This document shows positions 42,792-52,729 of a stretch of 64,000 nucleotides of DNA, piece by piece; the stretch's first letter is position 1, and each line of letters begins with the position of its first letter. A program made the position numbers and the translations under genes. The DNA comes from Cupriavidus sp. 2SB (GTDB taxonomy: Bacteria; Pseudomonadota; Gammaproteobacteria; Burkholderiales; Burkholderiaceae), in the NCBI RefSeq assembly GCF_005503625.1, contig NZ_SCMX01000016.1, forward strand, positions 1 through 64,000, written 5' to 3'. The notes beneath the pieces are model-generated. The model saw only the letters and a list, made by a program, of their open reading frames with translations, ran no database searches and was not told where the DNA came from.

Positions 42792-45470
42792 ATGAATGCC
42801 TCGTTGAATCTGCCGGGTACGGCTGACCGCTTCGATAGCCGTACCGTCATGCTGAAGGGCGACGGTCTTCCGGCATTGATGGGGCAGTCTGCGCTTACGG
42901 TTGCGCGCGTCGAAGGGCGCGAAGACCTCTGCGAATTGTTCGAGTACCGTGTCACGCTCAAGACGCCAGATAGTCTGAACGCCGTCGTTGGACCTGCCGC
43001 AAACCTGGACATGTCTGCGTTGCAGGGTCGGGAACTGACGATTGTCATTGAGCTGGATGGGAGCGGAACGGGCCGGACGGCGCGCATCGGTTCAGGCAGC
43101 CGCGAGATTTCCGGGCTTGTCACCGAGGTGAAAGGGCCGACCAGCGAGGGGCGTTGTTTCGCCTATACGCTGACGCTCCGTCCGTGGCTGTTCCTGGCGT
43201 CGCTCACATCGGACCACAAGATATTTCAGCAGAAGACAGTCATCGAGATACTCGATGAATTGCTGGTCGACTATGCGTTCCCGATGGAAAAGCGCTTGGA
43301 TGTGGCGCGCTATCCGGCGCGCGAGTACCAGGTCCAGTACGGCGAGACCGACTACACCTTCTTCAAGCGGCTGACTGAAGAATGGGGAATCAGCTTCTTT
43401 TTCGAACATTCGGACGGCCGCCATCGGCTGGTGCTGACGGATGGTAACGGTGCCTTCCGCAAGCCCGTGAGCGCTGCATATCACGCGGTGCGGTGGCACG
43501 ATTCGACGGGGCGAATCGACGAGGAGCATCTCTACGAGTTCTCGACGATCGACTCGCTCGTTTCGGGCGCGTGGGTTTCAAACGACTACGATTTCGGCAA
43601 GCCTCGGGCAGACCTTAGCGTCGGGACGCGGGATGCGCGTCGCACGGCGCACGCTGAACACGAGGTCTACGAGTGGCCGGGGGATTACGCGCAGCCTGCC
43701 ACTGGCAAGGATCCATGGAAGGAAGGGGACATGCTCTCCCGTGTCCGCCTGGAAGCGCTGCGCCAACACGGCACCCGGGTGGCGGGGAAGGGGAACCTTC
43801 GAGGGCTACCGGCGGGATGTACCTTCACACTCGCGCACCATCCCCAGGAAGCTGCCAACACCGAGTACCTGGTCTTCGCCACGCATCTGACGCTCGAGGA
43901 TGTGGCGGAAGAATCCGGACAGCCGCAGCGCTGGGCGTGCGTATTCGCATTCGAAGCCCAGGTAACGAAGGAGGTCTATCGTCCGGGCCGGGAAGTGATG
44001 AAGCCCCGCACGCATGGACCGCAGACCGCGATGGTCGTGGGACCCGCAGACCAGCAGATCTGGGTGGACGAGTACGGACGCGTGAAAGTCCAGTTTCACT
44101 GGGATCGGATCGGACAGCGCAACGAGAATAGTTCCTGCTGGCTACGCCAGTCCTCCGCCTGGCAGGGCAACCAGTTCGGCGCGAGCCACTTGCCGCGTAT
44201 CGGACAAGAAGTGATCGTGGATTTCATGAACGGCGATCCGGACTGCCCGATCATCATTGGGCGAGTGCCCAATCGCGTGAATATGCCGCAATGGGAGTTG
44301 CCGAGCCAGCATGCGTTGTCAGGGTTCCGCAGCAAGGAACTCCACGGCGAACGACACAATACCTTCCTGCAGGACGACACGGATGGGCAGATCCAGACAC
44401 AGATCGGCAGCGACCACCACGCGTCACTGCTGAGCCTCGGCTATATCACGCGCGTTGCCGATGCAGAGGGACGGAAGGAAAAGCGAGGGGAAGGTTTTGA
44501 GTTGCGCACCGACGGATGGGGCGTACTTCGCGCGGGTCAGGGCATGCTCGTCAGTACCGAAGCTCGCCCCGATGCGCAGGGGCACCACAAGGACATGCAC
44601 GAAACCGTGCAACGACTCGCGCGCGCAGACGAGACCCAGAGGAGCCTCGGTGATCAGGCCACACACCAGAAGGCGCAATCCGGCGAGCAACTTGACGTCG
44701 CCCAGGCGCTCAAGACGCTCAGCGACGAGATCCGTGGCAAGGGCGAACAGGGGGAACTGAGCGCGCCGCACCTCGTAGTGGCGAGCCCCGCAGGCATCGT
44801 GAGCGCCGCGACGGAAACCACGCACCTGCACAGTGGCCGGCACACGGCGATCACGACAGGCGGGCATCTGTCGATGGCTGCGGGAAAGAGCTTTCTCGGC
44901 AGTGTCACGGATCGTGCGGTGCTGTTCGCCCAGAAGCTGGGCATGCGCCTATTCGCCGCCAAAGGGAAGATTGACATCCAGGCCCAGTCCGACGACATCG
45001 AGATCATCGCCCAGAAGGTACTCAAGCTCATCAGTGTCTCTGCGGTGGTGGAGATTGCCGCGAAGAAGGAGATTCTGATCAACGGCGGCAGCAGCTACAT
45101 CCGCATCAACGCGAGCGGAATCGAGCATGGCACCAAGGGGAGTTGGAGGGCGCATGCCGCGTTGCATGAGATGCCGGGGCCAATCACTCTTCCCTACAAG
45201 CTGCCCGCGCTTCGACCGGGATATCGCGCTCAGTATGTTTTGCAGAATAAGACTGACGGTCAGGCCGTTCCCAACTTTCCCTATCGCATCAAGACCGCTT
45301 CCGGACGAGTGATAGCGGGTCTTAGCAATAGCGACGGCGAAACACTGGAGCTGTTCTCTGCAACCGCCGAAGACGTGACATTGGACGTCCCGCAGCCAGA
45401 TTCGCAACAAACGGAAGCGTGGCACCTTGCCGGGGGTGGGAGCAACCAGATCGGGCGGGACTATTACTGA
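42792..45470 (+). CDS. vgrG: VgrG spike protein (right arm)
   Basis: An 892-aa spike protein, clearly paralogous to the left-arm VgrG: QYGETDYTFFKRLTEEWGISFFFEH, VDEYGRVKVQFHWDRIGQ and ALSGFRSKELHGERHNTFL are nearly shared. It then has a DUF2345 domain and a C-terminal extension of about 80 residues (from LRPGYRAQYVLQNKTDG) with a transthyretin-like character. That extension differs from the other VgrG and is the likely binding site of the nuclease effector encoded next. GGAGA precedes the ATG at 42792. Confidence 0.94.
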   Translation: MNASLNLPGTADRFDSRTVMLKGDGLPALMGQSALTVARVEGREDLCELFEYRVTLKTPDSLNAVVGPAANLDMSALQGRELTIVIELDGSGTGRTARIGSGSREISGLVTEVKGPTSEGRCFAYTLTLRPWLFLASLTSDHKIFQQKTVIEILDELLVDYAFPMEKRLDVARYPAREYQVQYGETDYTFFKRLTEEWGISFFFEHSDGRHRLVLTDGNGAFRKPVSAAYHAVRWHDSTGRIDEEHLYEFSTIDSLVSGAWVSNDYDFGKPRADLSVGTRDARRTAHAEHEVYEWPGDYAQPATGKDPWKEGDMLSRVRLEALRQHGTRVAGKGNLRGLPAGCTFTLAHHPQEAANTEYLVFATHLTLEDVAEESGQPQRWACVFAFEAQVTKEVYRPGREVMKPRTHGPQTAMVVGPADQQIWVDEYGRVKVQFHWDRIGQRNENSSCWLRQSSAWQGNQFGASHLPRIGQEVIVDFMNGDPDCPIIIGRVPNRVNMPQWELPSQHALSGFRSKELHGERHNTFLQDDTDGQIQTQIGSDHHASLLSLGYITRVADAEGRKEKRGEGFELRTDGWGVLRAGQGMLVSTEARPDAQGHHKDMHETVQRLARADETQRSLGDQATHQKAQSGEQLDVAQALKTLSDEIRGKGEQGELSAPHLVVASPAGIVSAATETTHLHSGRHTAITTGGHLSMAAGKSFLGSVTDRAVLFAQKLGMRLFAAKGKIDIQAQSDDIEIIAQKVLKLISVSAVVEIAAKKEILINGGSSYIRINASGIEHGTKGSWRAHAALHEMPGPITLPYKLPALRPGYRAQYVLQNKTDGQAVPNFPYRIKTASGRVIAGLSNSDGETLELFSATAEDVTLDVPQPDSQQTEAWHLAGGGSNQIGRDYY

Positions 45471-45484
45471 GGCAAGGCATTCAG

Positions 45485-46669
45485 ATGAACATCACGTACA
45501 GGACTGTGGGAACCGCTTGCACCACACTGGAGGAGCGTAAGGAGTATGGGCGCATTCTCCCTGCCGATAAGGGCTATCTCACCGAGAAGGCAGAATATGC
45601 GCTGCGATTCCCGCGAATCCGAACAGTTCGCAAGAAGGATGGCACCACGACCCAGGCATTGTTACAACAGCTTGTAGTAAGCGCTGCGATTCGCGCCGAT
45701 GAATTCCTCGCGGATTTCTACTGGCACTACAAGGCTGAGGTTTGCTTTGATATGAGTTATATCCCGCCAAAGCCGTTTCTGAGCAAAGGAAACGTTGCAG
45801 AGGGGCCAAGCCGTCGACATAGCCTTAACCCGTTTCCCCCGGGGTACATTGCTGGCTTCTTGCGTCGGCCGGATATCATTATTGTCGAAAGCTCCAATGT
45901 CAGATGGCCCGGGCTACCAACCTCTGACCATGAAGGCAGTGTTCATCCAGGTAATTTGCGCCGTGTTGTGGAAATGAAATTTCCAGGTGATTTGCTACCC
46001 GAGGAGCAGAGAGACGCATACTTGCAGATCGCTGGGGATGACGCTCGACGATTAGTTATCGTGGATGTGAATGACTGCTACGGCGATCTGAAGAGGGTTC
46101 GGCAAGAGCTCCAACAATCCTCTTCGGTGCCGCTTCCGTTTCCGAATGATGACCGAACACGAGCACCAGTTCGGTCACGCAGTCCCATAGCCGAGCCCGC
46201 GTTCTATGAACAATGGCTAAATCAGATCCATGACGATGTGGAAAACATCAGTAGAGATGTGAAGTCTCTTATCGACGAAGCTCGTCGAGGTATCCGTGAC
46301 TTGTCTGTCGAAACGCAGGCGTGGTTACGACGCCAGGCCGCATGGCTTTTCGAAGCCGGAAAGTGGATTCGAGATGCCGCAACCGGTACGTGGATCTGGA
46401 TCAATGAGAGCGGCCAGGCAGTAGTACGTTGGACGCAGGAGATCCTGATCGCCGCCTGGCGAGAGGTCCAGCGACAGACCGATCTGGCGTGGGAACAAAT
46501 CAAGGAAATCGATTGGGGACAAATCGTCATCACGGTTGCCGCGACGGTAGCAGTGGTGGCATTGGCGCTTGCCGGCGCCATTGTTGTTGTCGCCATTTCA
46601 GAAGCGCTGCTTGCAGCACTGCTGGCGCTGCTGGCTATCGGGAGCGCGGGAGCCTTGGCTACTGCCTGA
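45485..46669 (+). CDS. T6SS effector: VRR-NUC-like nuclease with C-terminal membrane helices
   Basis: A 394-aa protein. The segment 128-190 reads as a PD-(D/E)xK nuclease of the VRR-NUC kind: RRPD130-III, then E163-M-K165 in RRVVEMKFPGD, then YLQIAGDDARRLVIVDV with the supporting Tyr/Gln. VRR-NUC effectors (TseV type) cut target-cell DNA. Residues 347-392 are almost wholly hydrophobic (two helices around EALLAALLALLAIG), unusual at the C-terminus of a DNase and possibly a translocation or membrane-anchoring device. It sits between vgrG and two DUF3396 immunity genes and before PAAR. Nuclease activity is inferred from motifs. Confidence 0.75.
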   Translation: MNITYRTVGTACTTLEERKEYGRILPADKGYLTEKAEYALRFPRIRTVRKKDGTTTQALLQQLVVSAAIRADEFLADFYWHYKAEVCFDMSYIPPKPFLSKGNVAEGPSRRHSLNPFPPGYIAGFLRRPDIIIVESSNVRWPGLPTSDHEGSVHPGNLRRVVEMKFPGDLLPEEQRDAYLQIAGDDARRLVIVDVNDCYGDLKRVRQELQQSSSVPLPFPNDDRTRAPVRSRSPIAEPAFYEQWLNQIHDDVENISRDVKSLIDEARRGIRDLSVETQAWLRRQAAWLFEAGKWIRDAATGTWIWINESGQAVVRWTQEILIAAWREVQRQTDLAWEQIKEIDWGQIVITVAATVAVVALALAGAIVVVAISEALLAALLALLAIGSAGALATA

Positions 46670-46693
46670 CCCCTCTTCGTTCTCCATCTACAT

Positions 46694-47893
46694 ATGACCT
46701 CGATCACGATGCCATTCTCGCCGCTGACACCCACCGAAGCCATGGAACGCTACGGCCACGAACTGACCTTCGCAGACCCATCGGATGATAGTCGCATAGT
46801 CGTTCGTCCTGCACTGATTGGCACGCTGTTCTTTGAGCGGGGATCACAACCGGCCATACGGCAGGCTTTGCTGCATTGCTTCGACAAATTTCGCGCGTCG
46901 TATGGAGACAAGTTGAGTGGCGGAAGAATGGCCGACACAAAGTACTCGCGCAAGACGATTAAAGGCATTGAGTCGATGCGACAGCACATCGTGTCGACTG
47001 ATATTAATCGAACGGTTGAATTTGTACTTTGTGATGCAGTGAATCATATGACCGCACCGGAGTATTTGGTTAAATCTTTGACCAAACAAAATCTTTTAGA
47101 AGAAAAGTATGGTGTACTCTCGTACATAAAATTCATACTGCCGTGGTCATTCGCGGAAAGTGAGCAAGGACTGGCGCAGTACCACGCCTTCATGAGTTTC
47201 TGCTGTACAACACTTCCGGTCAGAGGCGGATATGGCGGACTGTCCGCGGTCCTACCCTATGACTTCGATCGGTACATGCCGATGGAGTATCAACTTGCGC
47301 AACGCTTCACGGGTCTCGAGGTCGACTCGTGGGGCTTCGCGGAGAACCGCCAGTTCGAAGCGGGTTATATCAAAAGCACCAACTGGTACACCGTACTTGG
47401 CGAGCCCTTCGTTGAAAAGTTGGGCGGCGAGCAAACGGTACGAGAGCGTCTTGCCCGCGAGGACATCGACATCGAGCGTTGTGGCAATGCGCTGATTATC
47501 CGGGCGGGACGCTTCCCACTACTGGGCGCACCGGAGGAAGGCCCGCTTGATCCGTACATCTTCGTGAATCGTGTGATCAAAGGGCTGAGAAATCCGCTTC
47601 GAAAATCCATGCATTCCTATATGGAAGGCGTCGAGAGCTTTGCCGAAGAGGAAACACGGCGGTGGGTTGCGAGATTCGACGAACCGGATGCTCCAATGGA
47701 TGACGGCACGCCGCAGACGAGTCGAGGAATGTCCGCACTGCCATTCCAGACGTGTCCCCGTAGCGGACGATGGCTGGCCAACCATTTAGGCAATCAAATC
47801 GTCCATGTCAAAGCCGGAGACTTCATGCCAGGACCCGAGCGTAGCGATGCGGGGAATCAGGTCGTCTGGTACCTCATTCATGAGGCGCAGTGA
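46694..47893 (+). CDS. DUF3396 (TsiV-type) immunity protein, copy 1
   Basis: A 399-aa protein of the DUF3396 type VI immunity family, with FILPWSFAESEQGLAQYHAF, LPVRGGYGGLSAVLPYDFDRYMP and AGRFPLLGAPEEGPLDPY. It has no signal peptide, as fits an inhibitor of a cytoplasmic nuclease. It aligns without gaps with the next gene at an offset of exactly 1243 bases. The two are almost identical except in residues about 97-145 (HIVSTDINRTVEFVLCDA onward), where they differ strongly. Start ATG at 46694 has no good ribosome binding site. Confidence 0.82.
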   Translation: MTSITMPFSPLTPTEAMERYGHELTFADPSDDSRIVVRPALIGTLFFERGSQPAIRQALLHCFDKFRASYGDKLSGGRMADTKYSRKTIKGIESMRQHIVSTDINRTVEFVLCDAVNHMTAPEYLVKSLTKQNLLEEKYGVLSYIKFILPWSFAESEQGLAQYHAFMSFCCTTLPVRGGYGGLSAVLPYDFDRYMPMEYQLAQRFTGLEVDSWGFAENRQFEAGYIKSTNWYTVLGEPFVEKLGGEQTVRERLAREDIDIERCGNALIIRAGRFPLLGAPEEGPLDPYIFVNRVIKGLRNPLRKSMHSYMEGVESFAEEETRRWVARFDEPDAPMDDGTPQTSRGMSALPFQTCPRSGRWLANHLGNQIVHVKAGDFMPGPERSDAGNQVVWYLIHEAQ

Positions 47894-47930
47894 CGGCTGA
47901 CTGCTGACTGCCGCTTGCTTTCGCATAAGA

Positions 47931-49136
47931 ATGGATATGACTCAAATCGTTACTTCTTTCTCGCCGCTGACACCCACCGAAGCCATTGGGCGCTACGGCC
48001 ACGAACTGACCTTCGCAGACCCATCGGATGGCAATCGCATAGTCATTCGTCCTGCACTGATTGGCACGCTGTTCTTTGAGCGGGGATCTCAACCGGCCAT
48101 ACGGCAGGCATTGCTGCATTGCTTCGACAAATTTCGCGCATCGTATGGAGACAAGTTGAGTGGCGGAAGAATGGCCGACACAAAGTACTCACGCAAGACG
48201 ATTAAAGGCATTGAGTCGATGCGACAGTACATCTTGTCGACCGACGTCAACTACGCAGCTGAGTTTGTTTTCTGCGATGCAACGGATTACTACACTGCAC
48301 CGGAATATTTAATCAAATCGCTTACAGCGCGTGATTATCACGAGACGCATTACGGTGACCTGTCTTATATAAAATTCATACTGCCATGGTCTTTCGCAGA
48401 ACGCGAGGAAGGGTTAGCGCAGTACCACGCCTTCATGAATTTCTGCTGTACAACACTTCCGGTCAGAGGCGGATATGGCGGATTGTCCGCGGTCCTACCC
48501 TATGACTTCGATCGGTACATGCCGATGGAGTATCAACTTGCACAACGCTTTACAGGTCTCGAGGTGGACTCGTGGGCCTTTGCAGAAAGCCGCCAGTTCG
48601 AAGCGGGTTATATCAAAAGCACCAACTGGTACACCGTACTTGGCGAGCCCTTCGTTGAAAAGTTGGGCGGCGAGCAAACGGTACGAGAGCGTCTTGCCCG
48701 CGAGGACATCGACATCGAGCGTTGTGGCAATGCGCTGATTATCCGGGCGGGACGCTTCCCACTACTGGGCGCACCGGAGGAAGGCCCGCTTGATCCGTAC
48801 ATCTTCGTAAATCGTGTGATCAAAGGACTGAGAAATCCGCTTCGAAAATCCATGCATTCCTATATGGAAGGCGTCGAGAGCTTTGCCGAAGAGGAAACAC
48901 GGCGGTGGGTTGCGAGATTCGACGAACCGGATGCCTCAATGGATGACGGCACGCCGCAGGCGAGTCGAGGAATGTCCGCACTGCCATTCCAGACGTGTCC
49001 CCATAGCGGACGGTGGGTGGCCAACCATCTAGGTAATCAAATCGTCCACGTCAAAGCCGGGGACGTCATGCCAGGCCCCGAACGTAGCGATGCGGGGAAT
49101 CAGGTCGTCTGGCACCTCATTCATGACGCGATCTGA
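47931..49136 (+). CDS. DUF3396 (TsiV-type) immunity protein, copy 2
   Basis: A 401-aa tandem paralogue of the preceding gene. It keeps the same conserved blocks (LPVRGGYGGLSAVLPYDFDRYMP and IIRAGRFPLLGAPEEG) but replaces the middle segment with YILSTDVNYAAEFVFCDATD and SLTARDYHETHYGDLSY. Divergence confined to one patch, in otherwise nearly identical genes, fits selection for a new effector partner. No second nuclease gene is beside it, so it may protect against a related toxin of other strains. Confidence 0.82.
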   Translation: MDMTQIVTSFSPLTPTEAIGRYGHELTFADPSDGNRIVIRPALIGTLFFERGSQPAIRQALLHCFDKFRASYGDKLSGGRMADTKYSRKTIKGIESMRQYILSTDVNYAAEFVFCDATDYYTAPEYLIKSLTARDYHETHYGDLSYIKFILPWSFAEREEGLAQYHAFMNFCCTTLPVRGGYGGLSAVLPYDFDRYMPMEYQLAQRFTGLEVDSWAFAESRQFEAGYIKSTNWYTVLGEPFVEKLGGEQTVRERLAREDIDIERCGNALIIRAGRFPLLGAPEEGPLDPYIFVNRVIKGLRNPLRKSMHSYMEGVESFAEEETRRWVARFDEPDASMDDGTPQASRGMSALPFQTCPHSGRWVANHLGNQIVHVKAGDVMPGPERSDAGNQVVWHLIHDAI

Positions 49137-49254
49137 ATCACGGTGAGGTGCTCGACTGGACCCTGACGGCATCGCGCTCATTGTTCGTGATAGCGGTCAA
49201 AGTGAGAACGAACAGCGTGAATTTGACGCAACTTAAAGGCAGGAGATAGTACAT

Positions 49255-49536
49255 ATGAGTCTGGGCATTATCACGGTTGGTGACACTACCGACCACGGCG
49301 GGAAGGTGATCAGCGGGTCTCCGACGCACACCGTAGGCGGCAAGGCCATTGCGCGCCTCGGTGATCTGGTGGACTGCCCCCAGAAGTATCCAGGCGGTCG
49401 TCCGCATGGTGTCAACAAGATTGTAGACGCGCATCCCACTGTCACGATGGGTGGCGTTCCCGTTGCCGTGGACGGCTGCCATAGCGAATGTGGTTGCGTG
49501 TTGATCGCGAGCGGCAATGCAGCGGTGGGAGACTAG
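49255..49536 (+). CDS. PAAR-domain spike-tip protein
   Basis: A 93-aa stand-alone PAAR protein: MSLGIITVGDTTDHGGKVI, SGSPTHTVGGKAIARLGDLVDCP and VTMGGVPVAVDGCHSECGC. It forms the sharp cone on a VgrG trimer, with Cys and His residues to hold a zinc ion. Because it is not fused to a toxin, the nuclease effector upstream must bind VgrG or PAAR noncovalently. It ends two bases before tssJ. Confidence 0.9.
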   Translation: MSLGIITVGDTTDHGGKVISGSPTHTVGGKAIARLGDLVDCPQKYPGGRPHGVNKIVDAHPTVTMGGVPVAVDGCHSECGCVLIASGNAAVGD

Positions 49537-49538
49537 GA

Positions 49539-50057
49539 ATGTTCGCATCGCATCGAGCGACACCAGCGGTCGTATTGCTTGCGGTCCTCCTCCTTGCAGC
49601 TTGTACCGGACCCCAAGCCACATCACCAAAGGAACCGATCAAGTTGGACTTGGCAATCAAAGCCGGGTTGGCCGTAAACCCCGACGAAAAGGACAGAGCT
49701 TCACCCGTGCAGGTACGCCTTTATGAACTCAAGACGGAGTTCACGTTTCAGGGTGCTGATTATTTCTCGCTCGACAAAAACGACAAAAACGTTCTGACAC
49801 AGGACATGCTGATGCGCAATGAGTTCATTCTGCGGCCTGGCGAATCCCGAAATATCGAGCGCAAGCTGAATCCCGAGACCACAGCATTGGGGGTTCTGGT
49901 TGGCTATCGCGATCTCGGCAAGGCCACATGGCGTGCCGTCTACAAGCTGCCGCCGGCGCCAGAGGTCTCCTGGTATCGCGCGGTGGTGCCATCACGCAAG
50001 GTCAAGTTGCAGGTCGTACTTGATCAGCAATCGATTACCGTTTCAAAACCTGACTGA
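49539..50057 (+). CDS. tssJ: T6SS outer-membrane lipoprotein TssJ
   Basis: A 172-aa lipoprotein. The signal (AVVLLAVLLLAAC) ends in a lipobox with Cys around residue 22. The mature part has SPVQVRLYELKTEFTFQGADYFSLDKNDKN and ALGVLVGYRDLGKATWRAVYKL, typical of TssJ. It anchors the TssJLM membrane complex to the outer membrane. The ATG at 49539 is right after the PAAR stop. Confidence 0.93.
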   Translation: MFASHRATPAVVLLAVLLLAACTGPQATSPKEPIKLDLAIKAGLAVNPDEKDRASPVQVRLYELKTEFTFQGADYFSLDKNDKNVLTQDMLMRNEFILRPGESRNIERKLNPETTALGVLVGYRDLGKATWRAVYKLPPAPEVSWYRAVVPSRKVKLQVVLDQQSITVSKPD

Positions 50058-50060
50058 TTC

Positions 50061-51404
50061 ATGAGCTGGTATAACAAGGTCGTCTGGAGCGAGGGGCTGT
50101 TCTTGCGCCCTCAGCTTTTCCAGCAGCAGGAACGCTACCTGGAGCATTTTGCTCACAAGCGCGCGGCAGCACTGAGTCCATTTTTCTGGGGCTTCCACCA
50201 TCTGGTCGTCGATGCCGAAGCGCTCCCTCTTGGCAAACTGGTCATCTCCGGTGCCGCCGGGATATTCCAGGATGGCACACCCTTCGATGCTCCGGCGCAC
50301 GCGAAGCTGCCTTCGCCCCTCGCGCTTCGCCATGAACACCTGAATCAGATCATCTATCTGGCCGTCCCCATCCGCACGCCGAACACGGAAGAGACGAACT
50401 TCGAGGATGCCGCAGATTCTCTCGCTCGCTTTCGTAGCTTCGAGGAAGAGTTGCTCGATGCCAACTCCATTTCCCAGGGGGCAAAGCTGGTGCAACTGGG
50501 CGATATGCGCCTGCGACTGCTGCCCGAAAGGGAGCTGACGCAATCCTGGCTGGGATTGCCGCTCGCCAGGGTGATCGAGATCCGCGCGGACGGTAGTGCC
50601 CGATTGGATGCCGCGCTGATTCCGCCGGTCAACGTCTATACGGCGAGTTCGCAACTGCAGACGTGGCTGAGTGAGGTACATGGATTGCTGCGTCTTCGCG
50701 CGAATGCGATGGCGGAGCGCCTGACGGCGTCAAGCACGCGGGGAGCGGAGTCGGCGGAGGTCTCGGAGTACCTCATTCTTCAATTGCTGAATCGCTATGA
50801 GCCGGTGTTGACACACATGCTCGACGCGAAGGCGGCTTCGCCGGAAGCCATGTACGCTGAATTGATCGCCTTTGCTGGCGAACTTTCAACGTTCGTGCGG
50901 ACGGCTACGCGCAGGCCCAAGGCTTATGACGCCTATCGCCATGACGAGCCTCATACATGCATCAAGCCTGTTGTGGATGATCTGCGGTTCCTCCTGAACG
51001 TCGTGCTGGAGCGCAGTGCGCAACGCATCGAGTTGCGCGACCAGTCTCATGGCATTCGCGTGGCAGTACTGGACCCAGCGGAGTTCGAGCGATTCGGAAC
51101 CTTTGTGCTGGCTGTGGGCGCCCAGATGCCGGCGGATGTGTTGCTCCAACAATTCCCGGCGCAGGCCAAGGCGGGGCCATCGGAACGTTTGTCCGAACTG
51201 ATTCGCTCCCATTTGCCGGGCATTCCCATGCAACCAATGCCCGTCCCACCACGCCAGATCTCCTTCAATGCCGGGCAGGTCTACTTCGAACTGATGCAGG
51301 ACCACCCATTGTGGGGCCAGGTACAGCGCTACGGCGGACTTGCACTACATGTTGCAGGAAGTTTCCCTGAGCTGCGGCTCGAGTTGTGGGGAGTGCGGGA
51401 CTAA
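50061..51404 (+). CDS. tssK: T6SS baseplate-membrane connector TssK
   Basis: A 447-aa protein starting WYNKVVWSEGLFLRPQLFQQ, the family signature (usually SEGLFLRPQHFQ). It also has LQLLNRYEPVLTHMLDAK and SRLSELIRSHLPGIPM-like segments. TssK joins the TssFG wedges to TssL and TssM. Its stop shares a base with the tssL start (TAATG). Confidence 0.95.
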   Translation: MSWYNKVVWSEGLFLRPQLFQQQERYLEHFAHKRAAALSPFFWGFHHLVVDAEALPLGKLVISGAAGIFQDGTPFDAPAHAKLPSPLALRHEHLNQIIYLAVPIRTPNTEETNFEDAADSLARFRSFEEELLDANSISQGAKLVQLGDMRLRLLPERELTQSWLGLPLARVIEIRADGSARLDAALIPPVNVYTASSQLQTWLSEVHGLLRLRANAMAERLTASSTRGAESAEVSEYLILQLLNRYEPVLTHMLDAKAASPEAMYAELIAFAGELSTFVRTATRRPKAYDAYRHDEPHTCIKPVVDDLRFLLNVVLERSAQRIELRDQSHGIRVAVLDPAEFERFGTFVLAVGAQMPADVLLQQFPAQAKAGPSERLSELIRSHLPGIPMQPMPVPPRQISFNAGQVYFELMQDHPLWGQVQRYGGLALHVAGSFPELRLELWGVRD

Positions 51405-52717
51405 TGGAGAACTCACCGAACATCGCAGGCAGCGTTGCTGCCGATTCCAATTCCAGCACTTACGACTATTCAGCGCTGGATTCGTCGGAGCCCCCGCAGC
51501 GCGGACGGCTGCTGGAGGGCGCCACGCGTGCTCCGTGGCAATGGGCTGCGCCGGAGACGCTCGAGGCACGCGCCGCGCGCATCGCCGCGGCCACCAATCC
51601 GCTGCTGGCCGCCGCGCAGCCACTCCTTAGAGCGCTGGCAGACCTGCCTGTGGAACTGCCTAATGCGAGTCGGGTCGGCGGCACGCTGAAGCGAATGCTG
51701 GTGGACGAAGTCCGTCAATTTCAAGCTGTCTGCGACCGAGCCAACGTTCGGAGGGAGCATGCACTGGCCGCGCGATACAGCCTGTGCACGGCCCTCGACG
51801 AGGCCGCGAATGGTACGTACTGGGGCCGGCAAGGCAACTGGGCGATCCAGAGCCTTCTTATCCAGTGCCATCAGGAGGGCGATGGGGGCGAAAAAGTCTT
51901 TCAGGTGCTTGGCCGGCTAGTGAATTCACCGCAAGAGCACATGGACGTGATCGAGGTGATCTATCAGATCCTGTGCCTGGGATTTCAAGGGCGATATGCC
52001 AAGCGTACTGATGGACAACGCGAGTTGGATGCGATTCGACAACGTTTGCTGAATCTGCTCACGGGTGCACGGGAGAGCGTGCCACGTGACTTGTCACCAC
52101 ATTGGCGCGGCGAAGCGGCAGGCAAACTGGGGCTTCTGCGCACGGTGCCGGTATGGCTCACGTTTTCATTGCTCACGGTCGTGCTGTTCGGCTTGTTCGG
52201 GTGGTTCAAGTATCAGCTGCTGTTCCGCACGCATGACATCGAGCAACAGATCATCGCTATCGGTCACGCCACACCACCGGAGCCTCCCAAGGCATTGCGT
52301 CTGACGGATCTGCTGAAGGATGAGATTGCACGGGGCGTTGTCAGTGTCAATGAAGACGCGACGCGCAGCGAAGTGATCTTCCGCGGCGACGACATGTTCT
52401 CGGCGGGACAAGTCGATGTCAGCAAAGACATTCTTCCGGTATTGGACAAGGTCGCAAGCGAAATCAACAAGATCAAAGGCAAGGTGACGGTGGTTGGCCA
52501 CACGGACAATGCTCCTATCAAGACTAGGCGGTTTCCTTCCAATCAGATCCTGTCCGAAGAAAGGGCGGCGGTCGTTGTCGAATACCTCGCAGGACGAGGC
52601 GTAGCCAAGGGCCGCCTGGAGGCGAGCGGAAAGGGCGAGAGCATACCGATAGGTCCCAACAAGACGCCCGCGGAACGCGCCCGGAATCGGCGTGTGGAAA
52701 TTGTGGTGACGCATTAA
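51404..52717 (+). CDS. tssL: T6SS membrane protein TssL with OmpA-like domain
   Basis: A 437-aa protein. Residues about 70-225 are the DotU/TssL cytoplasmic domain (LCTALDEAANGTYWGRQGNWA, then VFQVLGRLVNSPQEHMDVIEVIYQILCLGFQGRY). A single transmembrane helix follows (PVWLTFSLLTVVLFGLFGWF), and the periplasmic end is an OmpA peptidoglycan-binding domain with VVGHTDNAPIKT and ARNRRVEIVV. This is a fused TssL of the evolved type that anchors itself to the cell wall. Confidence 0.94.
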   Translation: MENSPNIAGSVAADSNSSTYDYSALDSSEPPQRGRLLEGATRAPWQWAAPETLEARAARIAAATNPLLAAAQPLLRALADLPVELPNASRVGGTLKRMLVDEVRQFQAVCDRANVRREHALAARYSLCTALDEAANGTYWGRQGNWAIQSLLIQCHQEGDGGEKVFQVLGRLVNSPQEHMDVIEVIYQILCLGFQGRYAKRTDGQRELDAIRQRLLNLLTGARESVPRDLSPHWRGEAAGKLGLLRTVPVWLTFSLLTVVLFGLFGWFKYQLLFRTHDIEQQIIAIGHATPPEPPKALRLTDLLKDEIARGVVSVNEDATRSEVIFRGDDMFSAGQVDVSKDILPVLDKVASEINKIKGKVTVVGHTDNAPIKTRRFPSNQILSEERAAVVVEYLAGRGVAKGRLEASGKGESIPIGPNKTPAERARNRRVEIVVTH

Positions 52718-52729
52718 CAGAGATACGGT

